Below, piece by piece: positions 1 to 7,688 of a stretch of DNA of 36,173 bases. The stretch spans positions 1-36,173 of the forward strand of contig JAQGKJ010000141.1 in NCBI GenBank assembly GCA_028290165.1, written 5' to 3'. A program made the translations under genes and the position numbers. Position 1 is the first letter of the stretch; every line of letters starts with the position of its first letter. Under the pieces are notes generated by a model that searched no databases, was not told where the DNA came from, and saw only the letters and a program-made list of their open reading frames with translations. The stretch is from Bradyrhizobium sp. Its GTDB lineage: Bacteria; Pseudomonadota; Alphaproteobacteria; Rhizobiales; Xanthobacteraceae.

Positions 1-612
1 CGCGACCTCAGGGAGGGCATCGCCTATGTCTGGACCACGCCGCGGATGCGCGCGGCGATCTGGATCGCCTTCCTCGCCAACCTGACGGCCTATCCGCTGT
101 CGAACGGATTGCTGCCCTATGTCGCGCGGGAGATCTACGGCACCAACCAGACCGGGCTTGGCTATCTGTCGGCGAGTTTCGCGGTGGGGTCGCTGGTGGG
201 CTCGATCCTGCTGAGCCTGATCGGCGGCGTCCGGGTGGCGCGGCTGATGATCGCCGCGACGGTGATGTGGTATGCCGCGCTGCTGCTGTTCGTGCAAATG
301 CAGAGCATGCCGAGCGCCATCGCCTGCCTGATGCTGGCGGGTTTCTCGCAAAGCCTCTGCATGATCTCGATCATGGTCATCCTGATGCGCACCGCCAGCG
401 AGCACTTTCGGGGCCGGGTGATGGGCGTGCGGATGCTGGCGATCTACAGCCTGCCGCTTGGGCTGCTGGCGGCGGGCAGCCTGATCGAGGAGATCGGATT
501 TGCCGCCACCGGCACGCTCTACGCCGCCGCCGGGCTTACGCTGTTGCTGGCGATTGTGCTGCATTGGCGCGCCGACCTGTGGCACGCCCATGCGCCCGCG
601 AACGCGAAGTGA
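1..612 (+). CDS. MFS transporter, 3' part (EntS/MFS_3-like exporter)
   Basis: The reading frame is open from base 1 and the true start lies upstream, so only the last 203 codons are present. The first visible residues, REGIAYVWTTPRMRAAI, are the cytoplasmic loop typical of MFS_3-type exporters (enterobactin exporter EntS and relatives). About six hydrophobic segments follow, consistent with the C-terminal half of a 12-helix major facilitator. The inter-helix motif FRGRVMG matches the repeated MFS loop motif (R-G-R-x-x-G family). It probably pumps a small molecule out of the cell across the inner membrane. The substrate cannot be deduced. The stop is one base before the start of the methyltransferase gene, so the two are probably co-transcribed. 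Confidence 0.85.
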   Translation, partial: RDLREGIAYVWTTPRMRAAIWIAFLANLTAYPLSNGLLPYVAREIYGTNQTGLGYLSASFAVGSLVGSILLSLIGGVRVARLMIAATVMWYAALLLFVQMQSMPSAIACLMLAGFSQSLCMISIMVILMRTASEHFRGRVMGVRMLAIYSLPLGLLAAGSLIEEIGFAATGTLYAAAGLTLLLAIVLHWRADLWHAHAPANAK

Positions 613-613
613 G

Positions 614-1240
614 ATGAACATGAACCCCATCGCTCCATCGGAACTGGTCGTCGATTTCGTCGGCGGCGCCGTCGGCCATCGATTCCGGTCCGGCGGCGCG
701 CGCGATCACGCGCTGCTCAAGGCCACCGGGGTCTCGAAGGCGCAGCATCCGACCGTGATCGACGCCACGGCCGGGCTGGGGCGGGATTCGTTCCTGCTGG
801 CGACGCTGGGCGCGAAGGTCACGCTGCTGGAGCGTTCCGCCGAGGTCCACGATCTCCTGCAGCGGGGCCTCGAGGCGGCCCGCGCGACGGGCGATGAACT
901 GGCCGAAATTGTTGCGCGGATGACGCTGGTCCATGGCGACGCCCGTGAGATCCTGCCCGGCCTACAGGCCGATGTCGTGATGGTCGATCCCATGCATCCG
1001 CCGCGCCGGAAGACGGCCCTGGTCAAGAAGGAGATGCGGCTGTTGCGGCAGCTGGTCGGGACCGATCCGGACGTGTTGGAGCTGATGCAGGCGGCGCTGG
1101 CGTCCAGCTGCAAGCGGGTGGTGCTGAAATGGCCGCTTCGCGCCGACCCGATTGCGGGATTGCGCAAGCCGTCCTACCAGATCATGGGCAAGACCGTGCG
1201 CTACGACGTCTTTGCGATGCCGTCCACCGAAATGGCGTAA
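614..1240 (+). CDS. rsmJ: RsmJ-like class I SAM-dependent rRNA methyltransferase
   Basis: A 208-residue protein. The opening LVVDFVGGAVGHRFRSGG, the SAM-binding loop DATAGLGRD (residues 50-58), the acidic end of strand 2 (LLERS, E73), the catalytic-region motif DPMHPPRRK and the following ALVKKEMRLLRQLVG are all hallmarks of the RsmJ (YhiQ) family. In E. coli that enzyme makes m2G1516 in 16S rRNA. The usual DPMFP motif reads DPMHP here. I chose ATG 614 (MNMN), one base after the preceding stop. ATG 620 is an alternative, and starts further upstream lie inside the transporter gene and lack homology. Family membership is fairly certain; the exact RNA target is inferred from the family. Confidence 0.78.
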   Translation: MNMNPIAPSELVVDFVGGAVGHRFRSGGARDHALLKATGVSKAQHPTVIDATAGLGRDSFLLATLGAKVTLLERSAEVHDLLQRGLEAARATGDELAEIVARMTLVHGDAREILPGLQADVVMVDPMHPPRRKTALVKKEMRLLRQLVGTDPDVLELMQAALASSCKRVVLKWPLRADPIAGLRKPSYQIMGKTVRYDVFAMPSTEMA

Positions 1241-1262
1241 CGGGAAAATACAGGGAAACCCG

Positions 1263-1868
1263 ATGCAGGCGCGACTCCTTGTGAAAGCTCTCCGCAGCGC
1301 GTTCGCCGGGCCGTTCGAGCTGGACGTCGGCGAGGGCGCGTGCGCCGCCATCACCGGCCCGTCGGGGTCCGGCAAAAGCCTGTTCCTTCGCATGATTGCC
1401 GACCTCGACCCCAACGAGGGTCAGGTTTGGCTGAATGGAAAAGAGCGCGCCTCGATGCCGGCGCCGCAATGGCGCAAACAGGCAACTTACGTATCCGCTG
1501 AATCCGGCTGGTGGGCTGACAGGGTGATCGAGCACTTCGCCATCGACAGCCGAAGCGAGGTCGCGGCTTTGGCCGCCCGCATCGGGCTTCGCGGCGATCT
1601 CCTGGACGCGCCGGTCGCGCAACTGTCTACCGGGGAGAAGCAACGCTTAGCGCTGGTCAGGGCCCTGCTGCCGTCGCCGCTCGTCCTGCTTCTGGATGAA
1701 CCGACGGGTCCCCTGGATCAGGAGTCGGTGGTTCGGGTCGAGGCGCTGCTTGGGGAGCGAATGGCGGCGGGGACGTCCATCGTGCTGGTGACTCACGATC
1801 CAAACCAGGCCGAACGGCTGGGCAGTCGGCGCTATCGGATGGCAGCGGGACATCTGGAAACGCCATGA
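1263..1868 (+). CDS. fetA: FetA-like ABC transporter ATP-binding protein
   Basis: A short (201-residue) ABC ATPase with Walker A GPSGSGKS (residues 32-39), a signature LSTGE (121-125, where most ABC proteins have LSGGQ), Walker B LLLDEP and the switch histidine in VTHD (H178). The Q-loop position reads YVSAESGWW rather than having a clear glutamine. Short length and direct coupling to a UPF0014 membrane protein identify the FetAB (YbbLM) type, reported in E. coli as an iron exporter that raises resistance to oxidative stress. The stop overlaps the fetB start (ATGA, 1865-1868), showing translational coupling. ATG 1263 is preferred because the longer frame upstream overlaps rsmJ. The metal specificity is inferred. 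Confidence 0.82.
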   Translation: MQARLLVKALRSAFAGPFELDVGEGACAAITGPSGSGKSLFLRMIADLDPNEGQVWLNGKERASMPAPQWRKQATYVSAESGWWADRVIEHFAIDSRSEVAALAARIGLRGDLLDAPVAQLSTGEKQRLALVRALLPSPLVLLLDEPTGPLDQESVVRVEALLGERMAAGTSIVLVTHDPNQAERLGSRRYRMAAGHLETP

Positions 1869-2656
1869 CGCCGATCCTGCTGACGCCACTCGACATCTCC
1901 GTCGCAGCCTCCCTGATCATCCTCGATGCCGCGCTTTCGATCTGGCTCAGGCTTCGGCTGCATCGGCAAATCGCCATCGCCGCGGCGAGAATGGTCGTGC
2001 AGCTAGTCGCCATCGGCTATGTGCTGCGCTTCATCTTTTCGCTCAATAGCCCGGCGGCGACGCTGCTGCTCATTCTCGTCATGGTGCTGGTTGCCGCGCG
2101 CGAGGTGGCGGCCCGGCCCGAACGCCGCTTCAAGGATCAATCAAACTTCGTCATCGGGTTTGTCAGCGTCGGCTTTGCCACCTTCGTCACGGCGATCCTG
2201 GCATTGACGACGGCGATCCGTCCGCAGCCCTGGTTCGATCCGCATTATGCGATCCCGCTGGCCGGCATCATCCTTGGCAACGTCCTGAATTCCGCCAGCC
2301 TGTGCCTGGATAGTTTTCTCGGCTCTGTCCGGCGCGAGCGGCAAGCCATCGAAGCGCGGCTGTCGCTCGGCGAAAGCTATCGCGAAGCGATCTCGCCGCT
2401 GGTGCGCGAAGCCATCCGGCGGGGGCTGCTGCCGATCATCAACCAGATGTCGGCCGCGGGAATCGTGACCTTGCCGGGCATCATGACCGGACAGATCCTT
2501 GCGGGCCTCGATCCGCTGGAGGCTGTCAAATACCAGATCCTCCTGATGTTCCTGTTGTCCGGCGGCAGCGGACTATCGGCGTTGGCGACTTCCTATCTTG
2601 CGGCATGGCGTCTGACCGACGAGCGTCAGCGGCTTCGCCTGGACCGGCTGCGCTGA
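1865..2656 (+). CDS. fetB: FetB-like ABC permease (UPF0014)
   Basis: A 263-residue integral membrane protein with about seven hydrophobic segments. Family landmarks are the arginine-rich stretch after helix 2 (AAREVAARPERRF), the conserved segment YAIPLAGIILGNVLNSASLCLD, and the block RRGLLPIINQMSAAGIVTLPGIMTGQILAG split over the middle of the protein. These are characteristic of UPF0014/FetB, the membrane half of the FetAB exporter. It starts inside the fetA stop codon, so it is made together with fetA. The role in iron or other metal export is known for E. coli FetB and inferred here. The next gene is convergent, so this ends the transcription unit. Confidence 0.85.
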   Translation: MTPILLTPLDISVAASLIILDAALSIWLRLRLHRQIAIAAARMVVQLVAIGYVLRFIFSLNSPAATLLLILVMVLVAAREVAARPERRFKDQSNFVIGFVSVGFATFVTAILALTTAIRPQPWFDPHYAIPLAGIILGNVLNSASLCLDSFLGSVRRERQAIEARLSLGESYREAISPLVREAIRRGLLPIINQMSAAGIVTLPGIMTGQILAGLDPLEAVKYQILLMFLLSGGSGLSALATSYLAAWRLTDERQRLRLDRLR

Positions 2657-2756
2657 TCAGGCGCGGTTACTTCTAATGTGCCGCAAGCTGCGAAAGGAGG
2701 GCGAAAATCGATGACAGAAGAGCCAGTACTGCAAAGTAACACGAAGGCTAAACGCC

Positions 2757-3458
2757 TCACTTGCCCGGAGATTTGAGCCGCCCGGTGGAATCCGCCAATC
2801 CTTTGAGGTAGCTCGCGGCTTCGGTGATGTCCGCGACAATTTCGGCTTCCGCTTTATCCGGGTTGCCGGCGTTGATGGCCTTGAGCGCAGCAGTGTGATG
2901 ATCCGAGCCTTTCAGCGACAGGACATATTCAGGGATCACAAATGAGAGTGCCGGCCCGCAGCGGAGCCACATGTTCTCGATCATCTCGACAAGAATAGGG
3001 ACGCGCGACATCGCATAAATTTCGAAGTGGAACTTGCGATGATGAGCGAGATAGCTCTCCAGCTTCCTGTCGGCAATCAACGAATGCATCGTTGCCAACT
3101 GCGTTTCCAGTCCCCGAAGTGTGGCCTGATCCCGGTGTGTAGCGGCTTCGCGCGCCGCACGTCCTTCCAGCGCACAACGCACGATGGTGAGATGTTTCAG
3201 TTCGCTTGCCGTGAGGCGAGGCACGATCGCTGAGTTTCGCGGGCCATGCTGAAGCACGCCTTGTGCAACCAGCCGGGTCACGGCATCCCGGACTGGCGTT
3301 ATCGATGTGCCGAAATTATCCGCAAGCGAGCGCAACGTGAGAGTCGCGCCGGGCTCAAACCGGCCTGCGAGAAGTGCCTCACGCAATTGCGTATGCGCAA
3401 GATCCCAAAGTGGCTCGCGCTCGATCGGTTTAAGTGCGCTTCCCGGAATCAATGACAT
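2757..3458 (-). CDS. GntR-family transcriptional regulator, FCD (FadR-type) subfamily
   Basis: A 233-residue regulator with an N-terminal winged helix (LWDLAHTQLREALLAG..., recognition helix around TSITPVRDAVTRLVAQG) and an all-helical FCD ligand domain. The FCD part includes the histidine-rich helix HHRKFHFEIY, which in this family contributes metal or acid-ligand contacts. FCD regulators usually repress catabolic operons and release DNA on binding a small organic acid. It is divergent from the Bug binding-protein gene, and a perfect 28-bp palindrome lies between them at 3526-3553. This makes it the likely local repressor of the catabolic cluster. The ligand is unknown; by context it may be a sugar acid or a downstream keto acid. 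Confidence 0.88.
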   Translation of the reverse strand: MSLIPGSALKPIEREPLWDLAHTQLREALLAGRFEPGATLTLRSLADNFGTSITPVRDAVTRLVAQGVLQHGPRNSAIVPRLTASELKHLTIVRCALEGRAAREAATHRDQATLRGLETQLATMHSLIADRKLESYLAHHRKFHFEIYAMSRVPILVEMIENMWLRCGPALSFVIPEYVLSLKGSDHHTAALKAINAGNPDKAEAEIVADITEAASYLKGLADSTGRLKSPGK

Positions 3459-3516
3459 CTTCTGCTCGCTATCTCACCGCGCGCCGCCGAGCAACTCAGG
3501 CGAAGTCCCCGAAGCG

Positions 3517-3543
3517 TTGACCCAGCTTGATGTTTGTTATAAC
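3517..3543 (+). promoter_or_regulatory. Possible sigma70-type promoter for the catabolic operon
   Basis: TTGACC (3517-3522) resembles a -35 box. TATAAC (3538-3543) resembles a -10 box at a short 15-bp spacing, and TAACAA at 3540 gives 17 bp but a poorer match. The -10 candidates sit on the centre of the 28-bp palindrome, so a repressor bound there would block polymerase. The call rests on pattern only. Confidence 0.3.
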
Positions 3544-3553
3544 AAACATCAAG
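3526..3553. promoter_or_regulatory. 28-bp perfect palindrome, probable GntR operator
   Basis: Each half reads CTTGATGTTTGTTA towards the centre, with no mismatch and no spacer. The central TGTTATAACA fits the general GntR-family operator form (pyrimidine-GT, few bases, AC-purine). It lies between the divergent GntR gene and the Bug binding-protein gene, and its right end touches the ribosome-binding site AAGGAG of the latter. A bound dimer could therefore block both initiation of transcription and early elongation. Confidence 0.72.
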
Positions 3554-3565
3554 GAGAAAAGAAAA

Positions 3566-4534
3566 ATGCAACGTATCCTGGTCCTCATCGCGGCAGGCGT
3601 ATTGGCTTTAATACATACAGGTCAAGCACTTAGCCAGACAGCGTATCCGCAGCGAGAGGTGACTTTGGTCGTCCCCTGGAATGCGGGCGGCTCCAATGAC
3701 GTGGCAGCCCGGGCGCTTGATCCGCTGCTTCGGGAGCAAGGCATTAAAACTGTGATCGAAAACGTCGTCGGAGCAACTGGTACGATCGGCATGCGCCGTG
3801 TGGCGGCGTCCGCTCCTGACGGTTATACGATCGGCATGGGTACCAGTTCGACGCTGGCCCTGATCGCACAAAACAAGACGCCCTTGAAGAACGAGCAGTT
3901 CACGCACATCGCGCGCGTCTCCACCGATCCCTTGATGCTGCTTGTGTCGTCCGCAAGCCCATACAAGACGCTCGAAGATTTTATTGCGCACATGGAAAAG
4001 ACCCCCGACAAAGTGTCGATCGGGACACCCGGCAGTTACAACCTCAATCATATCTTCGCGTCGATGACGGCAAGAGCGGCTGGCGTGGGTTACGTCAACG
4101 TTCCCTATACGGGTGGGTCCAAGGTTGTCGCTGATTTGCTTGGCCAGCACGTCGAAGCGGGCGTTCTCAAGCCGTCGGAGACTATCGGGCAGGTTCAGGA
4201 AGGATTGCTCAGGCCGATCGGCATTTTTGCCGACAAACGTCTTGAGATGTTTCCGGAAATCCCGACGTTCAAGGAACGCGGCGTTGATGTGTTTCCATAT
4301 GGGCCGGTCGTGCAAATGGCCTACATCGTTGCGCCGGCCAATCTGCCCGCCGATGTTCGCGCCAAGCTGATCAGCGCATTTACCGCCGCCATCCAGGATC
4401 CGCGTTTCAAGGAATTCGCGAAAAAAAACGCTTTCCTTGTCGATGACCTGACGGGCGACAAACTGACGAAGGAAGTCGAAAACGTCGCATCGGCGCTGGG
4501 CACCGTCGCGGCACAAGTCTTCCCCAAGGAATAG
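3566..4534 (+). CDS. Bug-family (TctC-like) periplasmic solute-binding protein
   Basis: A 322-residue exported protein. I chose ATG 3566 because AAGGAG lies at 3551-3556 and because it gives a clean signal peptide (MQRILVLIAAGVLALIHTG..., cleavage probably near ALS-QTA). The longer frame from 3527 would read through the operator. The mature protein begins YPQREVTLVVPWNAGGSNDVAAR, the Bug/TctC signature, whose two strands wrap around a carboxylate ligand. Known Bug proteins bind carboxylates such as citrate, glutamate or nicotinate in the periplasm. No tctA or tctB membrane gene is present here, so it either serves a distant transporter or acts as a sensor. It is the first gene after the operator and is followed by an RNA hairpin. 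Confidence 0.88.
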   Translation: MQRILVLIAAGVLALIHTGQALSQTAYPQREVTLVVPWNAGGSNDVAARALDPLLREQGIKTVIENVVGATGTIGMRRVAASAPDGYTIGMGTSSTLALIAQNKTPLKNEQFTHIARVSTDPLMLLVSSASPYKTLEDFIAHMEKTPDKVSIGTPGSYNLNHIFASMTARAAGVGYVNVPYTGGSKVVADLLGQHVEAGVLKPSETIGQVQEGLLRPIGIFADKRLEMFPEIPTFKERGVDVFPYGPVVQMAYIVAPANLPADVRAKLISAFTAAIQDPRFKEFAKKNAFLVDDLTGDKLTKEVENVASALGTVAAQVFPKE

Positions 4535-4565
4535 CATAAGGATAGGTGACACCGCGTAACGACTT

Positions 4566-4588
4566 GAGGTCGCTGCGCAGCGATCCTC
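4566..4588 (+). promoter_or_regulatory. Intercistronic RNA hairpin after the Bug-protein gene
   Basis: GAGG (4566-4569) and TCGCT (4570-4574) pair with AGCGA (4579-4583) and CCTC (4585-4588), with loop GCGC and one bulged T at 4584. There is no U-tract after it. It lies 31 bases past the stop of the binding-protein gene and 41 bases before the next start. The likely role is 3'-end protection, or partial termination that favours the binding protein over downstream enzymes. Confidence 0.5.
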
Positions 4589-4629
4589 GCTTGCAAATTT
4601 ATGAACTCTCGAAACAAAGGCGAATCGGC

Positions 4630-5769
4630 GTGAGCATCAAGAAAATAACCTGCCATGTGGTTGCTGCACCGGTGCAGCGGCCCTTCACCTCATCGCGGGG
4701 CTGGCTCTACAAGACGCGCGGTACATGCCTGGTCGAGATCGAAACCGACGACGGCGTCGTCGGCTGGGGTGAATGCTATGGCCCATCCGCTGTCGCAAAG
4801 GCATTCATTGAATCGCAGCTTGCGGCTCGGATCATCGGCCGCGATCCGTTCGACGTCGAGGTCATTTGGGAAGACCTCTACAACCGGATCAAGGATTATG
4901 GCCCGAAGGGCATGTCGATTGCCGCGATCAGCGGGATCGATATTGCGCTGTGGGACATCATTGGAAAGATTTGCGGTAAACCGGTTCACAAGCTGATCGG
5001 CGGTGCGTTCCGCACCGAGGTCGATGCCTATGCCACAGGGCTTTATTTCACCGACATGGATCGTCTGGTCGATGAAGCGGTGGAGGAGGCGGAAGGCTAT
5101 GCGAAGGCTGGTTTCAAAGCCATCAAAATGAAAATCGGCCTTGGCTCGATCAAACGCGATTACGAGCGTGTGCGCGCGGTGCGGCAGGCGATCGGCCCCG
5201 ACGTCAAATTGATGGTCGATGCCAATCACTGCTTCAGTGTTCCGACGGCGATCCGTCTCGGACGGCAGTTGGAAGAACTAGACATCGAATGGTTCGAGGA
5301 GCCGATTTCACCTGAAGACATCGATGGGTACGTGGAAGTCACGCGCGCCCTGGACATGGCGGTCGCCGGAGGTGAGAACGAGTTCACGCGTTGGGGCTTC
5401 CGCGACGCGATCGTGCGCAAGGCCATGGACATCGTTCAGCCCGACGTCTGCGCGGCTGGAGGTATTACCGAGTGCAAGAAAATCGCGGCGCTGGCCAATA
5501 CGCATGGTGTCGAATGTGTGCCGCATGCTTGGGGATCTGCGGTCGGCCTTGCCGCCACGATCCACTTCCTGGCTGCCATCCCCAATCAACCGCCAAGCCT
5601 TTTCCCGATGCCGCCGATGCTTGAGTTCGAGCAGGAAGAGAATCCGTTCCGCGATCACCTGGCACTCGAACCGATCCGCCAAGTGAATGGCAGGGTCGCG
5701 GTTCCGGGCGGTCCTGGTCTAGGCATCGAGGTCGATCGCGCTGTCATTGACCGTCATCGCGTGTCCTGA
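4630..5769 (+). CDS. Mandelate racemase-group enolase-superfamily enzyme (probable sugar-acid dehydratase)
   Basis: A 379-residue enzyme if started at GTG 4630, which has AAAGG at 4616-4620. The frame is open back to GTG 4546, but that part has no family resemblance. All landmarks of the mandelate racemase subgroup are present: K166-x-K168 (AIKMKIG), metal ligands D197 (MVDAN), E223 (WFEEP) and E249 (GGEN), and the general-base pair D272 (QPD) and H299 (PHAWG). Such enzymes abstract a proton next to a carboxylate, and most bacterial ones with this set dehydrate aldonic or aldaric acids to 2-keto-3-deoxy acids. Neighbours (FAH protein, hydroxyacid dehydrogenase, binding proteins) fit that. Racemase or epimerase activity is not excluded, and the substrate is unknown. 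Confidence 0.87.
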   Translation: MSIKKITCHVVAAPVQRPFTSSRGWLYKTRGTCLVEIETDDGVVGWGECYGPSAVAKAFIESQLAARIIGRDPFDVEVIWEDLYNRIKDYGPKGMSIAAISGIDIALWDIIGKICGKPVHKLIGGAFRTEVDAYATGLYFTDMDRLVDEAVEEAEGYAKAGFKAIKMKIGLGSIKRDYERVRAVRQAIGPDVKLMVDANHCFSVPTAIRLGRQLEELDIEWFEEPISPEDIDGYVEVTRALDMAVAGGENEFTRWGFRDAIVRKAMDIVQPDVCAAGGITECKKIAALANTHGVECVPHAWGSAVGLAATIHFLAAIPNQPPSLFPMPPMLEFEQEENPFRDHLALEPIRQVNGRVAVPGGPGLGIEVDRAVIDRHRVS

Positions 5770-5785
5770 ACCGGAATGAACTGAC

Positions 5786-6691
5786 ATGAAGTTTGTGACG
5801 TTCCGTGAAGCAGGCATCGTCCGGGCGGGCGTGCTCGAGGGCGACGCCTCAGACGCGAACGACGCGGTGTTCGATCTTGGCCATGCAGCGATGCGTCCGG
5901 CATTGAGTGGCGCGGAGCCTGAGGTTCTCGCGCTGCTGGAGTTCGGATTGGCGGATGTCGTGCGGAATATTTCCGCGCATGGATTGGCACCGTCTGCCCG
6001 CTTGCCGATCGCGGATGTCGCGTTGATGGCGCCGATAATGCGTCCCAACCGCATTTTTGGCTTTGCTCATAACTACCACGACGCGCTGGCAGAGCGCGGC
6101 ATGCCGCTGCCACCCGCGCCTGTGTTGTTCATGAAGGAAGGCGAGACCGTGGTTGGCCCGGGGGAGGCTATCGTTCTGCCGCAGGGGATTGGCGGTGTCA
6201 CGTATGAAGCCGAACTGGCGGTGATTATCGGCCGCAGGGCCGCTGGGATCAGTAAAGATCGGGCGCTCGACCACGTGGCTGCTTACGGCGTTTTCAACGA
6301 CGTCAGCGCAAGTGAGCTCATCCGCCGGGACGGACATTTCAATCGCGGCAAGAACATTTCAACCTTCGGTCCGTTCGGCCCTTACATCGCATCCAGCGAT
6401 GAAGTGCCGGATCCTCAGGCATTGCGGGTTGGATTGAGTGTGGATGGAAAGACTCTGCAGAACGGGTCGACGCGCGACATGCTCTTCGATGTCGCGGCGC
6501 TGGTGTCATACCTTTCCCTTCGCGGCACGCTTGAACCGGGAGACGTGATCGCAACCGGCACGCCGGCCGGCGTCGCGCCAGTACAGAAGCCGCCGACCTG
6601 GCTTCAACCGGGCATGTCGGTCCGCACATGGGTCGAAGGCCTTGGCAGTCTGGTCAACCCCGTTATCGAAGGACCTGCTTTCAATGGCTGA
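5786..6691 (+). CDS. Fumarylacetoacetate hydrolase (FAH) family protein
   Basis: A 301-residue protein with a small N-terminal domain, then the FAH catalytic core starting FGFAHNYHDALAERG. The divalent-metal ligands appear as E141 and E143 (VTYEAELAV) and D172 (VFNDVSASE). The lysine segment RGKNISTFGPFG and the closing GTPAGVAP loop are also present. FAH-fold enzymes cleave C-C bonds of diketo acids, decarboxylate or hydrate keto acids, and in sugar-acid pathways split 2,4-diketo-3-deoxy acids to pyruvate plus a hydroxyacid. Placement after a dehydratase and before a 2-hydroxyacid dehydrogenase fits the last role, but this is inference. The end overlaps the next gene by 8 bp. Confidence 0.88.
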   Translation: MKFVTFREAGIVRAGVLEGDASDANDAVFDLGHAAMRPALSGAEPEVLALLEFGLADVVRNISAHGLAPSARLPIADVALMAPIMRPNRIFGFAHNYHDALAERGMPLPPAPVLFMKEGETVVGPGEAIVLPQGIGGVTYEAELAVIIGRRAAGISKDRALDHVAAYGVFNDVSASELIRRDGHFNRGKNISTFGPFGPYIASSDEVPDPQALRVGLSVDGKTLQNGSTRDMLFDVAALVSYLSLRGTLEPGDVIATGTPAGVAPVQKPPTWLQPGMSVRTWVEGLGSLVNPVIEGPAFNG

Positions 6692-7688
6692 GAAGCCGCT
6701 CGTCTTGCTGACCAATGCAATCCATCCCGATGGTGAGGCGATCCTATCCCCTCATGCGAGATTGCTGGTGGCTCCGGACACGAAGCCAGAGACGCTTCGC
6801 AAGTGGGCTGCGGATGTCGAGGGCATCGTTGTACGCGCCAAACTACCGGACGACATCGCCGATCATGCACCGAGGCTCAAGGGGATAGTGCGGCACGGCG
6901 TCGGGCTTGATTTCATTCCCGTGACGGCTGCAGCCGCGCGCGGCATCGCTGTGGCGAACCTACCCGGCAGCAACACCAATGCCGTTGCGGAATACTGCAT
7001 GTCGGCATTGATGCATTTTAACAGGCCGCTGCATCGCATGGACGCGCTGATACGCCGCGAAGGCTGGGCATCAGCCCGCGCGACCGCGGAAAGCCTTGTG
7101 GAACTCTCAGGCAAAACCTTGGGCATTCTGGGCGTCGGTGCGATCGGGCGCCGTGTGGCGAAGATCGCACGAGACGGGTTTGGAATGAACGTGCTGGGCA
7201 CGTCCCGGACCAAGGGCTCGCTGCCATCCGGCATCGAAGAAGTGCCGCTTGAGGGCCTGTTCTCGCGGAGCGATGCGTTTGTGATCTCCTGTGCGCTCAC
7301 CGAAGATACGCGCGGGCTTGTGGATGCGTCGCTCATTGCGCGGATGAAGTCAGATGCGGTGCTGGTGAACGTCTCGCGTGGCGCGGTCATCAAGACTGAC
7401 GCCCTTGTTGAAGCCCTCAAGGCGCGACGTATCGCCGGCGCAGTCCTCGATGTGTTCGAGGAGCAGCCGCTTGCCAGCGATAGCGTATTGTTCGGTTGTC
7501 CGAATCTGTTGTTAACGCCGCATGTCGCGGCGATTACTGCCAGCAGCAGCCGGGCGATGTCGGTCGGGGCTGCAAAGGAAATGGTTCGTATTCTTCGCGG
7601 CGAACGACCGACTAATCCCGTAAATCCCGATCACGGGGCAGCGCCACCTGCAAAGCCCAAATCAGCCGACACCGAAAAATTCGGTTGA
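6684..7688 (+). CDS. D-isomer-specific 2-hydroxyacid dehydrogenase, NAD(P)-dependent
   Basis: A 334-residue oxidoreductase. Start ATG 6684 (MAEKPLVLL) overlaps the FAH stop; the extra upstream codons belong to that gene. The Rossmann motif is G150-x-G152-x-x-G155 (GILGVGAIGRR). The catalytic arginine is R232 (NVSRGAV) and the catalytic histidine is H280 (LTPHVA). The usual catalytic glutamate, in the form DVFxxEPL, is replaced: here it reads DVFEEQPL, with Q261 in the expected position, as in formate dehydrogenases. The enzyme probably interconverts a 2-keto acid and a D-2-hydroxy acid from this pathway (glyoxylate, hydroxypyruvate or lactate are possibilities). It overlaps the next regulator gene by 4 bp. 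Confidence 0.88.
   Translation: MAEKPLVLLTNAIHPDGEAILSPHARLLVAPDTKPETLRKWAADVEGIVVRAKLPDDIADHAPRLKGIVRHGVGLDFIPVTAAAARGIAVANLPGSNTNAVAEYCMSALMHFNRPLHRMDALIRREGWASARATAESLVELSGKTLGILGVGAIGRRVAKIARDGFGMNVLGTSRTKGSLPSGIEEVPLEGLFSRSDAFVISCALTEDTRGLVDASLIARMKSDAVLVNVSRGAVIKTDALVEALKARRIAGAVLDVFEEQPLASDSVLFGCPNLLLTPHVAAITASSSRAMSVGAAKEMVRILRGERPTNPVNPDHGAAPPAKPKSADTEKFG

Noticed and set aside
3608..4552. 314-codon minus-strand frame opposite the Bug-protein gene
   Set aside because: It is a shadow of a well-supported exported protein on +, and its translation has no recognisable domain.
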